Source of the DNA: Octadecabacter arcticus 238
Lineage (GTDB): Bacteria > Pseudomonadota > Alphaproteobacteria > Rhodobacterales > Rhodobacteraceae
Length of the DNA stretch: 64,000 nucleotides
Assembly: GCF_000155735.2 (NCBI RefSeq)
Contig: NC_020908.1
Location: 3,229,001-3,293,000, forward strand
Reading direction: 5' to 3'
The notes below the pieces were generated by a model. The model was not told where the DNA came from. It saw nothing but the letters and a program-made list of their open reading frames with translations, and did not search any database. Position 1 is the first letter of the stretch. Each line of letters begins with the position of its first letter. Below, one piece after another: positions 55,240 through 64,000 of the stretch. The position numbers and the translations under genes are program-made.

Positions 55240-55581
55240 TCACTCCACCTTACCCCCAGCCTCAACCCAATCCTTGAACCCGCCTGCGTTCCGCACATCC
55301 GCGAACCCTAGCGATTTCAACGTGGCACCCGCGAGTGCTGCCCGCCCGCCTGCGGCGCAATAGACCACGACGGTCTTTGCCCCCTCCAGCGCTTCGGTCT
55401 GCCATTCCAAAACCCCGCGCGGGATCGCCACGGCGCCGGCAACCTTGCCGCCCGCAAGCTCAGCAGGTTCGCGCACGTCTAAAAACACAACGCCGTCCTG
55501 CCCGTGCAACGCCTTAGCGTCGTCAATGGAAATGGTCGCAATGCCTGCATTGGCAACGAGGTCAGATGGGGTCTGTGTCAT
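55240..55581 (-). CDS. Rhodanese-domain protein
   Basis: The product is 113 residues, a single rhodanese domain. The active loop is VVYCAAGGRAALA with the persulfide-forming Cys, and the N-terminal FLDVREPAEL and C-terminal NAGGFKDWVEAGG are family landmarks. Single-domain forms carry sulfane sulfur for various acceptors. There is no signal peptide. It ends 60 bases left of the start and lies next to IS4 copy B. Confidence 0.9.
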   Translation of the reverse strand: MTQTPSDLVANAGIATISIDDAKALHGQDGVVFLDVREPAELAGGKVAGAVAIPRGVLEWQTEALEGAKTVVVYCAAGGRAALAGATLKSLGFADVRNAGGFKDWVEAGGKVE

Positions 55582-55643
55582 TGTACGCTCCTATGGTTTG
55601 ACGCATTATATATGTTGGACCACACAGGGTTAAACTCCTCCCC

Positions 55644-56810
55644 CATACTACACGACTCTTGTGATTATGGGTGGAATTAGTAGCCACGGTGAGACAGCGG
55701 CGTTTGGGTCTGACCTGAGCAGTTTACGGAGCTGATCGAAGCCAATTCGAAAGAATGACTTTGCAAAATATCCGTGTTTTTTCCGCTTCATTTTCCCGCC
55801 TCCAATAAGCTTTGTGGCGGTTTTAGATGCCCATGCAACCGCGAGCGCAACGAGACCTAAAAGAAGCTCAAGTTTTTTGGAGATGGTCAGTCGTGTGTCT
55901 TCAAGATTGAAGCCGCGTGTCTTTGTGTCGCCAAAGAGGCTCTCAATGGCCCATCTTTTCTTGTAGGTGGCGAGGGCCCGATGTGCGGGCCGGTTAGAGA
56001 CGACGATCAAAAGCTCACCCCCCTTGATGCGCTTTGCAGCAAAGCTAAACCACGTGGCCTCCCCCAAATTGTTGCCTCCAAATCGGGCATCAAAGTTGCG
56101 CTTACCGCGACAGGTGCGCAACAAGGTGCTTAGATTTTGCGTTTTCCCGTCCTGTGTGGTCACAAGTTGGTTTGCTTTGATACGGATGACAAATGGGACG
56201 TTGTTTTTATGAAGAAAATCCAACCATTGTGCTCCAATGAATTCCCGGTCCGCTAACAAGAACTTGATGGTGGAGACCTCAAACACCGACAGATAACGTT
56301 TCATCAAGGCAATGCGCTGAGCAGTATCGCTGTTCCCTGCACGCCCCAAAACGCTCCACATCAACGGAATACGGTGGCGGCGTGTGACAATGGCTAAGAC
56401 CAAGAAGTTGACATGGCGTTAGCCAATTTTCCAATTTGTTCGGTCCAAGCATAAATGCCAGGTGGGGCCAGAACCAATCATTTTAACAAGCAAGGGGGCC
56501 GCCCAATCCGAGCCAAGATCAACATGCTGGAAAAAAGCGTTGTAGGCGACGGTAGGTGCTTTCAACCTTGCTATCGGTAGGAAACTCACAGGCCAGATGG
56601 CTCAAATTTACCGTCCGGGCATTCACCATTCCCATGATCAAGAGGCACATCGTTTCAAGGCGACTGTTGCTCAACTCTAAATGGGGGGATAACCTCTTCT
56701 TGCGGGTCGTCAGGGCTTTCGTGATCATCAGTGGAACCTTTTTTAGCGATAAGAGTCCGCTCCTAAATCACCTTCTGGCACCCTCAACCACCCTACTGTC
56801 GTGTAGTATG
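55644..56810 (-). mobile_element. IS4-family insertion sequence, copy B
   Basis: The ends are CATACTACACGAC and GTCGTGTAGTATG as in copy A. The flanks (ACTCCTCCC left, CCCCTCCCC right) do not make a clean 9-bp duplicate, so it is old or has recombined. It lies between the rhodanese and the DUF218 genes. Confidence 0.92.
55648..56728 (-). pseudogene. IS4-family transposase, copy B, two lesions
   Basis: Relative to copy A it has one extra base in the T-run after RRLQRFF (giving FFPAC and a stop) and a TAA in place of CAA in TNWKIGQRHV. The rest, including YKKRWAIESLFGDTK, is still readable. It is therefore dead in two independent ways. Confidence 0.9.
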
Positions 56811-56840
56811 CCCCTCCCCACACCGTGAAAGGACCACGCT

Positions 56841-57317
56841 TTGGCGATTGGCATCATCCTCGGTGCAGCTGTTTGGCGCGAAGGTCCGTCACCGACATTG
56901 CGGCGCCGCACGTTGCATGCGGCGGCCCTTTATCAAAGCGGGCATATCACGTCGCTGGTGCTGTGTGGTGGCGTCGGGCAACACCCACCAAGCGAAGCGG
57001 CTGTTATGCAGGACATTCTGCTGGGCGCAGGTGTTCCGATGGATGCCATGGTACTGGAAGATCACTCGACGACAACGGGCGAAAACATCCGCTTTGCACG
57101 GGATCTCATCCATGAAACCGACGTCGCAATCATCGAGGTCGTGATCATCACCGATTGGTACCATGCCCCACGCGCAAAACTGATCGCGCGACGTGCGGGG
57201 TTGCATGCAACAAGCAGTTCGCCGTCGTTGCGCGGGGCCAAATTCTGGCCGCAAACCAAATCGGCGTTGCGCGAAATTCCTGCATATATCGCCTATGCGA
57301 TCAGGCTTAGAACCTAG
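56841..57317 (+). CDS. DUF218 (YdcF/SanA-like) protein
   Basis: The product is 158 residues. Landmarks are the first strand AIGIILGAAVWREGPSPTL, LVLCGGVGQHPPSEAAVM, the EDHSTTTGENIRFAR segment and VVIITDWYHAPRAKLIARR. This is the DUF218 fold with its conserved acidic and His positions, found in envelope-related proteins of unknown chemistry. The start is TTG 56841, with AAAGGA 7 bases upstream; a stop lies just before it in frame. It begins 31 bases after IS4 copy B. Confidence 0.82.
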   Translation: MAIGIILGAAVWREGPSPTLRRRTLHAAALYQSGHITSLVLCGGVGQHPPSEAAVMQDILLGAGVPMDAMVLEDHSTTTGENIRFARDLIHETDVAIIEVVIITDWYHAPRAKLIARRAGLHATSSSPSLRGAKFWPQTKSALREIPAYIAYAIRLRT

Positions 57318-57703
57318 CGGACCACATCAACCTCGACACGATTGCCCGTTGATCCGGTGCCATAGATGCGAACCACAACCATCGCGCCACCATTTACCAA
57401 ATTGCGCGCCGCGCCTGGATCTATGCGGCCGTTCATCACCATGCGTTCCATGATCGCGCGATTGTCGATGGATCCGAAAAAACCGTCCCATTCATCACCC
57501 GGTTGCGACACGCCAAAGCGGTGGTAATTCGCTCGATCTTGGCGCAACACCTGCCAAGGCTCCGTCAGGCGCACGCCGTTTGAATTGTACAAATCATCCT
57601 GCCCGATATAGGCGACGTAGCGCCCCACAAGACTTTCTGCCAGTGCCGGTGAACTCATCAGTAGGGGCGCGCTCATCATCACGGCTAAAGCAAATTTTCT
57701 CAT
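57314..57703 (-). CDS. Secreted small protein of unknown function
   Basis: The product is 129 residues with a clear signal peptide (MRKFALAVMMSAPLLMSSPALA, cut before ESLVG). The mature part has LTEPWQVLRQDRANYHRFGV and ends MVVVRIYGTGSTGNRVEVDV. I do not recognise the family. I chose the second ATG (57703) because GGGAG lies 8 bases upstream; an in-frame ATG 15 bases earlier is possible. Its stop overlaps the DUF218 stop by 4 bases, tail to tail. Confidence 0.65.
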   Translation of the reverse strand: MRKFALAVMMSAPLLMSSPALAESLVGRYVAYIGQDDLYNSNGVRLTEPWQVLRQDRANYHRFGVSQPGDEWDGFFGSIDNRAIMERMVMNGRIDPGAARNLVNGGAMVVVRIYGTGSTGNRVEVDVVR

Positions 57704-57773
57704 AATAAACTCCCTCATTACGGACTGAGTAGGGCGCGATTGCCCCCGCAAGTCAAGTTCACTCAGATGAAAA

Positions 57774-57793
57774 GGGGCACCCGAAGGCACCCC
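57774..57793 (-). terminator. Terminator after the beta-helix gene
   Basis: On the minus strand GGGGTGCC and GGTGCCCC pair (two G-U) around a TTCG loop, followed by TTTT. It lies 29 bases past the stop at 57822. Confidence 0.7.
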
Positions 57794-57821
57794 CCCCTCA
57801 TCTCAGCTGGCACAGACCCCG

Positions 57822-60112
57822 CTAAGCTGGATTGTCCATCCGCACCGAAAATCGCACTTGCCCCGTTACAGGTTCCGGCCAAAGGACACGAAATTCATCA
57901 TCATTCGCGCCTTGACGCGGGCTGACGTAGGGGTTGGCGAACACAGCATCCCTTGCGGCGTTTCGCACAGCAAAGATCGGCACAAGTGCGTCAATCGTGC
58001 GCGCATGCCCATCGAACGGCAGATAGTTTTGTGTGTCCACGGTCCACGTCTGATCGGGCGAACTTTGGACATGGACATCAATGTGCGGATTGCGCGTCGG
58101 ATTGCTCACGCCGTTGAACGCATTGCCCTCAAAGATGATGTTACGCATCCGGCTTTGATCCAGATCGGCATAGGTTGTGTCGATCATTTCAACCCGTTCA
58201 ATAGTGCCGCTGAACGTGCGGAAAATATTGCCCTGCACATTCAACCCATTGATATAATGCCCCACGCCATAAGGTTTGATCACGATCCAGCGAAAGGACG
58301 CCTGCACATCAATCGCGAGGAACACGTTCCCCGTGATCGACAACCCGCCAAACGAATAGCCCGACACATCCGGTGTCGCGTCATGTTCGTCCGTCCATTC
58401 GATGAAATTATTGTCGATGTAATTGCCCGTCACCGTGGTGGCGCAATTCGGCTTGGTCAGGATCAACCCGCCCAAACGCACACCGGACGCCTGATCGTCG
58501 CCGTTAAACCAGTGATTGTTCGCGATAATGCTTTGGCCACCATTCATCACCCCGAAATGGCGGAACCGCGCAGCGCGATTGTTGCGGATTTTCACATCGT
58601 TCGCGTTGGAATTGTAACACATGGATTTGCGCAATTGCGTCGGGATATCGGATTCATCAGATTCGAAATTACAGCGGTCAATGACCATGCCCTGACAGCC
58701 ATCCCCGGGCGACGACACGCCGCGATCTTTGGGGCGGATGAATTGGCAATCATGGATTTGGAACAATAGCCCCTGTGGAGCCAGCAAAATCGCACTGCAA
58801 ACACCATCACAGCGCAATTCCAACTGGTCCAACACAAGGTCGGACATCTTATCAAACCCACTGAAATCCATAAGGTATTTAAACCGCGTAAAGGTGAACT
58901 GCTGGGTGCCTTCGGCGTCAAACAACTGCTGGCTGAGCGTGATCTGGGACGCAGCAATATCGACACTGCGCACGTAGACTTCACGCCCTACGCCGTTGCC
59001 TGTCACCAGTGATCCCACCTGAATAGCCGCAATATTGGCAACATTGCTAAGGCGCACAGAACTTGCGGCATCGTACGTCGCCTGCGCAACAACAACATCG
59101 TCATCCCACGCAGGACCGGCAATGGGTTGCAACTGACCGTTGCGAATGGCGCGACGTGTCTCAAAACTGGTGCGATTGTTCACGGCCTCCCTCATATCAA
59201 TCGGACCGGACCGGACAGCGAAATGCGCCGCCCGCCAAGGTCCAGCGATTCATGATCCGAAAAGTTCAGCAGGGCCTGAAACGCCTTTTTGAACGCCAAC
59301 TCCTCGTCGCCAAAGGCATCCACATAGGTGGGGAAGTCGAAATTCTTCTGAAAGATCAGGCGGTGTTCTGCGCCCATCGTCACTGTGCCCTCAAACCGCA
59401 CTTGGCTTTGAAACGTGACAGATCCGCCCAGAAAATAGGTGCCCGCAGTGACCAACACCTCACGTCCGTCGGCGTCGTTGTCTGCCCGCTCAAACGCTGC
59501 GGAATCGTCTGTGACACCGTCACCAATCGCGCCGTAATCGCGCACGTCCACAATGCCAAGCATGTCGCGCAGAAACGCACCTGTGACGTCTTCGATTGAG
59601 AAATCATCCACCCGCACGACGCCGCCGTTGGGTCCGGTCAAATCAAGCCCGATGTGACCATAGCTGGCATTCGCCCAAACCATATCCACGCCGTTGCGCT
59701 GGCCTGTGCCGATGATCGCCGACACCTCAATCACATCGCCGTAGCCGTTGATCGACAAGCTTGGCCCGACTTCGATCACGCCGTTCAGCTGCGCGCCGCC
59801 CGCTGTGCCAGCCCATGCCGCGATGCGCACATCAGGCAGTGCCCCCGCCACGCATTTAACCCGCGCCGTCACCCGCAGATAACAGCCCGGCAAAAGCGGG
59901 GTTTCACCCATATAGCGCAGCTTCGTCACGCTTTGGGTTTTCACAATCTCAAGGCAACCGAAAAAGTCCTGATCTGCTGGCACAAATGTCCCGTTGCCAG
60001 AACCGTCGTAGGTGTCAGACCCCGGCGTGCCATCGCCGCTTGACCAGACATCCAGACCATCCGCGAAAGGTGGCGGTGTCAGCACCAATCCGTCGGTAAT
60101 TACCTTGTTCAT
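57822..60112 (-). pseudogene. Right-handed beta-helix protein (pectate-lyase-like, GTA head-spike GhsB-like), split by a 5-bp duplication
   Basis: Two frames together make about 762 residues: 59192-60112 (MNKVITDGLVLTPPPFADGL, a lectin-like N-terminus, VDVRDYGAIGDGVTDDSAAF as the pectate-lyase start) and 57822-59195 (REAVNNRTSFETRR, then parallel beta-helix repeats with NVANIAAIQVG, NNHWFNGDD, ITGNVFLAID). The family is normally one protein. At the join GGTCC occurs twice in a row in CCGGTCCGGTCCGATTG; removing one copy restores ISLSGPIDMREAV. It resembles GhsB, the partner of GhsA in gene transfer agent head spikes of R. capsulatus. Confidence 0.85.
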
Positions 60113-60281
60113 ATGAAAACCCCTCATAGGAGGCAGACAGCCCTGCCCCATCAAAATCCAGAACTGTGGCGCACATGGGCGCACGGATCACCGGCTCAAA
60201 GAGGTAAATGTTTGGGGTAAATGACGTCTGACAGCACCGTGACGATAGGGTCGCCCGCAGCGCAACAGATGCGGCAGCAGA

Positions 60282-60683
60282 TTAGGAAAAAACATCCGGT
60301 GTCGGGATCACCTGAACAGAATTGATCCACCAGCCGTCTGTTGTTTCAATCATTTGATAATCAAGGATATAAAACAAGCCCTGCGGACCTTGAATCTGGA
60401 CCTCTTGGCGGGTCCAGCTTTGGAATTCCGTGCGATCCAGAAACCGCACATCAGAATTGTCCCAAACCATCGGATAGCCATTGCGCACCATCATGCCAAA
60501 ATTTTCAGGCGTGCCGAACATGCCTTGGATCATCGGGCTGGCATGTTCCCACGCACCTGCAATGTCGCGATCAACAAAAGCCTGCAATTGATCGGTTATG
60601 ACATCCTCAATAGTGGCATCTTGCGCCTGCGCGGCGGTTCCAAGAACGACAAGTGCTGCAACAATCTTAACAGTTCGAAACAT
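60282..60683 (-). CDS. DUF4864-type exported protein
   Basis: The product is 133 residues with a signal peptide (MFRTVKIVAALVVLGTAAQAQ). The mature part has VITDQLQAFVDRDIAGAWEH, MVRNGYPMVW and the C-terminal GLFYILDYQMIETTDGWWIN, the DUF4864 pattern. It is probably periplasmic; the function is unknown. It stands between lysS and the beta-helix pseudogene. Confidence 0.78.
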   Translation of the reverse strand: MFRTVKIVAALVVLGTAAQAQDATIEDVITDQLQAFVDRDIAGAWEHASPMIQGMFGTPENFGMMVRNGYPMVWDNSDVRFLDRTEFQSWTRQEVQIQGPQGLFYILDYQMIETTDGWWINSVQVIPTPDVFS

Positions 60684-60739
60684 GGTAAAATCCCTTGTGG
60701 CTATGCCTTAACAGTAGGCCACAAGGGGTCGGTGTCAAA

Positions 60740-62389
60740 TCACGCCGTCGGTTTTATCAGGTCGCCCGCCAAGCCTGCCTCGATCAACGCAATGGATTCT
60801 TCCACACCATAGAGCGCGATGAACCCACCAAAACGTGGCCCTTGCTTTGCGCCAAGCAGAACTTCGTACAGGCATGAGAACCACGCCCGCAGCGGATCAA
60901 ACCCATGCACCTTGCCCACCGCGAACACGATGGATTGCAGGAATTCGTCATCTGACCAATTCACCTCAGGCAACGCGACGTCCTTGCCCTCTTGCGCATT
61001 TTTTTGCGCAATCACAGCCAACGCCGCCTCGTCCGATTTGAGCGACACAACAAGCGCTTCAAGCGCTGCGCGTTCTTGCTCATCCGCCAAACGGAACACT
61101 TTTTGCGGTTCAACGAAGTCTTTGTAATACCGCACAGCAAACCCTGCCGCCGCGTCCAGATCAGGGTTCGCCTCAGCCGACGCGTCGGGCGCATAGCGCT
61201 GGATAAAGCCCCACAACTTGTCCTTATCGCTCGCCTGCGAAACGGACGCGAGGTTCAACAGCATCGCAAACGGCACAACCATCGTCGACACAGGCACATC
61301 CGCACCGTGGATGTGGAACACAGGATTGTTCAGCTTTTGCGTGTCGTCCTGCGTTGGATAGGCCCGCAACTGCTGGTGATATTCATCAACCGCCTTGGGA
61401 ATCACATCAAAATGCATCCGCTTGGCGGTCTTTGGCTTGAGGTACATGAAATACGACAGGCTTTCCGTGCTTGCATAGGTCAGCCAATCATCAATCGACA
61501 CGCCATTGCCAGACGTCTTGGAAATCTTGTGGCCTTGGTCATCAAGGAACAATTCATAGCTGAAATGCTCTGGTTTTTTGCCGCCAAGAATTTCGCAAAT
61601 GCGGTCGTAGATCGGCGTGTTGGTAGAATGGTCTTTGCCATACATTTCAAAATCAACGCCAAGCGCGGCCCAGCGCGCGCCAAAATCTGGCTTCCATTGC
61701 AGCTTTACGCGGCCTCCCGTCACCGGCACGGTCCACTCCTTGCCGGTCTCGTCGTCAAACGTCACAGTGCCCGCTTTGGCGTCCACATGCTTCATCGGCA
61801 CATACATCACGCGACCCGTTTCAGGGTGCATTGGCAGGAAAATCGAATAGGTCTCGCGGCGTTCTTCACGCAGCGATTTTAACATCACCGCCATGACGTC
61901 ATCGTAGCGTTCAACTGCACGCAGCAAAATTTCATCAAACGCGCCGGATTCGTAGTATTCCTTGCCCGAAATGAACTCATACTCAAACCCGAATGTGTCC
62001 AGGAACCGGCGCAGCATAGCGTTGTTATGATGGCCAAAGCTCTCAAACTCGCCAAACGGGTCCGGCACCGATGTCAGCGGCAACTGCATATATTGCTCAA
62101 GACGTTCCGGATTGGGCACATTGCTTGGCACTTTGCGCATGCCGTCCAGATCATCCGAAAAACAGATCAACCTTGTCGGGATATCTGAAATCACCTCAAA
62201 CGCGCGGCGCACCATTGTCGTGCGGCTGACTTCACCGAATGTGCCGATATGGGGCAGACCCGACGGGCCATAGCCCGTTTCAAACAACACATGGTCCTTG
62301 CCCGATACTTCGATGCGTTTGAGCAGCCTGCGCGCTTCTTCAAAGGGCCAAGCCTTGGACGTCATCGCCGCCGCACGCATATTGCTCAT
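60740..62389 (-). CDS. lysS: Class I lysyl-tRNA synthetase
   Basis: The product is 549 residues of the class I type, not class II. The HIGH-like motif is [13 protein letters not shown] near residue 45, and the KMSKS-like motif is [11 protein letters not shown] near residue 290. Class I LysRS is normal in alphaproteobacteria. I start at ATG 62389 ([18 protein letters not shown]), because upstream codons add no family sequence. It charges tRNA-Lys in the cytoplasm. Confidence 0.95.
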   Translation of the reverse strand: MSNMRAAAMTSKAWPFEEARRLLKRIEVSGKDHVLFETGYGPSGLPHIGTFGEVSRTTMVRRAFEVISDIPTRLICFSDDLDGMRKVPSNVPNPERLEQYMQLPLTSVPDPFGEFESFGHHNNAMLRRFLDTFGFEYEFISGKEYYESGAFDEILLRAVERYDDVMAVMLKSLREERRETYSIFLPMHPETGRVMYVPMKHVDAKAGTVTFDDETGKEWTVPVTGGRVKLQWKPDFGARWAALGVDFEMYGKDHSTNTPIYDRICEILGGKKPEHFSYELFLDDQGHKISKTSGNGVSIDDWLTYASTESLSYFMYLKPKTAKRMHFDVIPKAVDEYHQQLRAYPTQDDTQKLNNPVFHIHGADVPVSTMVVPFAMLLNLASVSQASDKDKLWGFIQRYAPDASAEANPDLDAAAGFAVRYYKDFVEPQKVFRLADEQERAALEALVVSLKSDEAALAVIAQKNAQEGKDVALPEVNWSDDEFLQSIVFAVGKVHGFDPLRAWFSCLYEVLLGAKQGPRFGGFIALYGVEESIALIEAGLAGDLIKPTA

Positions 62390-62577
62390 GGGTTTTATCC
62401 GTTCAAAATGGCCCGAACCCCAACGGTCCAAGCGCCTGCGCGTCCTATGCCACACAGCACAAAGGGTCAATAAATCAAAGCGCCCGCCAGATCATGCCAC
62501 CATAACACTTCCCGTAACCTGTTGAATTTCTTACGCTCAACCCATAGATAATTACCAACAGAACAGGAGCCACGCGC

Positions 62578-62997
62578 ATGTCCGAAACCCCTTCCCTGAC
62601 CGCCCAAGACGCGCTTTGCGCCGTAATGATTGCAGTGTCGGCGAGTGACGAAAACATTCGCACCGCAGAATTGGTGAAAATCACCAACATCATCAACAAC
62701 CTGCCGGTCTTTGCAGACTACGATTCAGATCACGTGCCGCGCGTGTCCCAGACCGTGTTCGACCTGTTTGATCAAGAAGACGGGCTTGATGCCTTGTTCG
62801 GCTTGATCCGCGAAACGCTGCCGGAACGGTTGAACGAAACAGCCTATGCGCTGGCCTGTGATGTGGCTGCGGCAGACGGTGAAATCGCGCAATCCGAACT
62901 GCGGATGCTCGAAGAAATGCGATATGAGTTGAACATTGACCGCCTGCACGCCGCTGCAATTGAACGCGGCGCGCGCGCCCGTCACATGACGCTTTAG
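62578..62997 (+). CDS. TerB-like (tellurite resistance-type) protein
   Basis: The product is 139 residues, all helical and acidic. The TerB pattern is visible in LCAVMIAVSASDENIRTAELVKI and LACDVAAADGEIAQSELRML. Such proteins bind metal at acidic sites; many are unrelated to tellurite. It stands alone here, without other ter genes. Its stop overlaps the carboxypeptidase stop by 4 bases. Confidence 0.85.
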   Translation: MSETPSLTAQDALCAVMIAVSASDENIRTAELVKITNIINNLPVFADYDSDHVPRVSQTVFDLFDQEDGLDALFGLIRETLPERLNETAYALACDVAAADGEIAQSELRMLEEMRYELNIDRLHAAAIERGARARHMTL

Positions 62998-64000
62998 TCC
63001 GTCACCAGCACCTGATCGGTCGTGTCTTGCAAATCGTCATTGCGATACACCAGCCCCCAGCGTTGCAACAATCGCTGTTGCAACCGCTTGGCGCGGCGGT
63101 TCCACGCGATGGACCCTTCAGGCACTTCATCGCCTGATGCCTTGCCCTGCGCCCGACGCTCCAAATTCACCGCGAAGATTGTGAACACCAGATCGGACCC
63201 TTCGGCCGTTTTGATATAGCCAGCCAAGGCGCTGACAAAATTCAGCGTTCCAGTTTTGGCCCTGACTTCAATGGGGTAGTCTTCAAGGCGGTTGTTGTCC
63301 TGATCCGTCATTGCAATGCGACGCATGATCGGGCGCAGCGGTCCGTCAGGACCCACGGCCAACAAAATTTTGACCATGTCACCGCCACTGATCCGGTTCT
63401 GATCACTTAGCCCCGAATGATCGACAAAATCGCAGGTGATCCCGTATTTCTGACCAAGCCAACGGGTCATCTGCGCCGCTGACGCGTTGATATCCAGTGA
63501 CGTGGCGAATTTGGCTTGCGTGGCCGCCAGCCCGCAAACCTCTGCTGTGAGGTTGGTGGAATACAGCAGCATTTCCTGCAAAATTGTGCGCAATGTCGCA
63601 CTGGCATGCTGCGCCAACTCCGCACGATCTTGTGGCAGATCATCAATCACGTCAGGCGCGGGCAGCGTTAAGCCAGCCCTGCCCGCCAGCGTTTGGAACA
63701 CATCGCCCGCATAAAGTGCGGGCTGGCGCACCGGCATCCGCCGCGATCCACCATTTCCAAGGGCAGACCGCGCAACCGTCCAACTGTCCGGCGCGTCCGT
63801 GGCAAAGACCGGCGACCCACGGTCAACGATCCGCACCCGCGCCATGCTGACAGGCGGTCCGGGATTTTCCGTGCGCGCATCCAGGGTCACACGCCAGTCA
63901 CCACCGGACTGCGCCCATTCAAAATACACACGATTATAGTTCAGGTTCAGCCCGCTGACCGCCGGATTATAACCCAGATGGTCCAATTGCGACGGCTCAA
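62994..64000 (-). CDS. dacB: D-alanyl-D-alanine carboxypeptidase/endopeptidase, PBP4 type (partial)
   Basis: The C-terminal 335 residues are present; the N-terminus with the S-x-x-K serine lies off the right edge. Visible are the S-x-N motif in LLYSTNLTAEVCG, the K-T-G motif in VRAKTGTLNFVSALAGYI and the S13-family VDHSGLSDQNRIS. It trims peptidoglycan stem peptides or cuts cross-links in the periplasm. Confidence 0.92.
   Translation of the reverse strand, partial: EPSQLDHLGYNPAVSGLNLNYNRVYFEWAQSGGDWRVTLDARTENPGPPVSMARVRIVDRGSPVFATDAPDSWTVARSALGNGGSRRMPVRQPALYAGDVFQTLAGRAGLTLPAPDVIDDLPQDRAELAQHASATLRTILQEMLLYSTNLTAEVCGLAATQAKFATSLDINASAAQMTRWLGQKYGITCDFVDHSGLSDQNRISGGDMVKILLAVGPDGPLRPIMRRIAMTDQDNNRLEDYPIEVRAKTGTLNFVSALAGYIKTAEGSDLVFTIFAVNLERRAQGKASGDEVPEGSIAWNRRAKRLQQRLLQRWGLVYRNDDLQDTTDQVLVTD

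Noticed and set aside
57858..61882. Plus-strand frames opposite the beta-helix gene and lysS
   Set aside because: No domains; the minus-strand genes explain the region.
1..64000. CRISPR array or rRNA operon
   Set aside because: No regularly spaced short repeats and no rRNA sequence were seen; the repeats found are IS copies and isolated palindromes.

Overview
The window looks like a chromosomal segment of a Roseobacter-group alphaproteobacterium (Rhodobacterales). The reasons are the gene set and order (miaB/phoH/ybeY/CBS-protein, irr/fabA/fabB/fabI, class I lysyl-tRNA synthetase, an NDUFS4-like complex I subunit, a DUF2793 remnant and a GhsB-like beta-helix protein) and a moderately GC-rich coding style. 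The density of insertion sequences, often one inside another, recalls IS-expanded genera such as Octadecabacter; that placement is inference.

Region by region. 1-9.1 kb: the RNA-maturation operon miaB-phoH-ybeY-CBS protein, cut between miaB and phoH by a 5.3 kb pile of IS4, IS66, IS630 and IS481-like elements. 9.1-20.5 kb: a glycosyltransferase-like pseudogene, an ISL3 copy, a REP-type transposase relative, then irr and the unsaturated fatty acid genes fabA, fabB and fabI, with an EthD gene and an IS630 copy between fabA and fabB; an M50 protease; and a Na/Ca exchanger gene cut cleanly by a second ISL3 copy. 20.6-36.7 kb: the least disturbed part, mostly metabolic genes (FKBP isomerase, haloacid dehalogenase, hydrolases, PLP dehydratase, MFS exporter, zinc alcohol dehydrogenase, enolase-superfamily enzyme, a TetR-PspA-YiaA/B envelope-stress locus with three matching operators, a PlsC/CdsA lipid pair, glycerate kinase). 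36.8-42 kb: a junkyard island next to tRNA-Arg(UCU), with IS630, a TniA/TniB transposon remnant, a badly broken IS3 and a HEPN-like remnant. 42-49.2 kb: mannose nucleotide-sugar genes (phosphomannomutase, GDP-mannose pyrophosphorylase/isomerase) among phage-like and lysozyme remnants and an IS1595. 49.2-64 kb: uvrB, IS630 with IS256 inside it, rhodanese, a broken second IS4, a DUF218 protein, a frameshifted beta-helix gene resembling GTA head-spike GhsB, lysS, a TerB-like gene and a partial PBP4-type carboxypeptidase.

Two stories stand out. First, the order of insertions can be read from intact target duplications (8-bp ISL3, IS66 and IS1595; 9-bp IS4 and IS256; TA for IS630), so several ancestral genes can be rebuilt on paper. 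Second, the locus around tetR/pspA carries three copies of the same perfect palindrome, TGAAC-N3-GTTCA, one before the regulator and two before pspA, which defines a small self-regulated envelope-stress regulon. Many cell-surface and phage-like genes here (sulfotransferase, GH25 lysozyme, DUF2793 protein, beta-helix protein, glycosyltransferase-like protein) are broken, while the housekeeping genes are intact.
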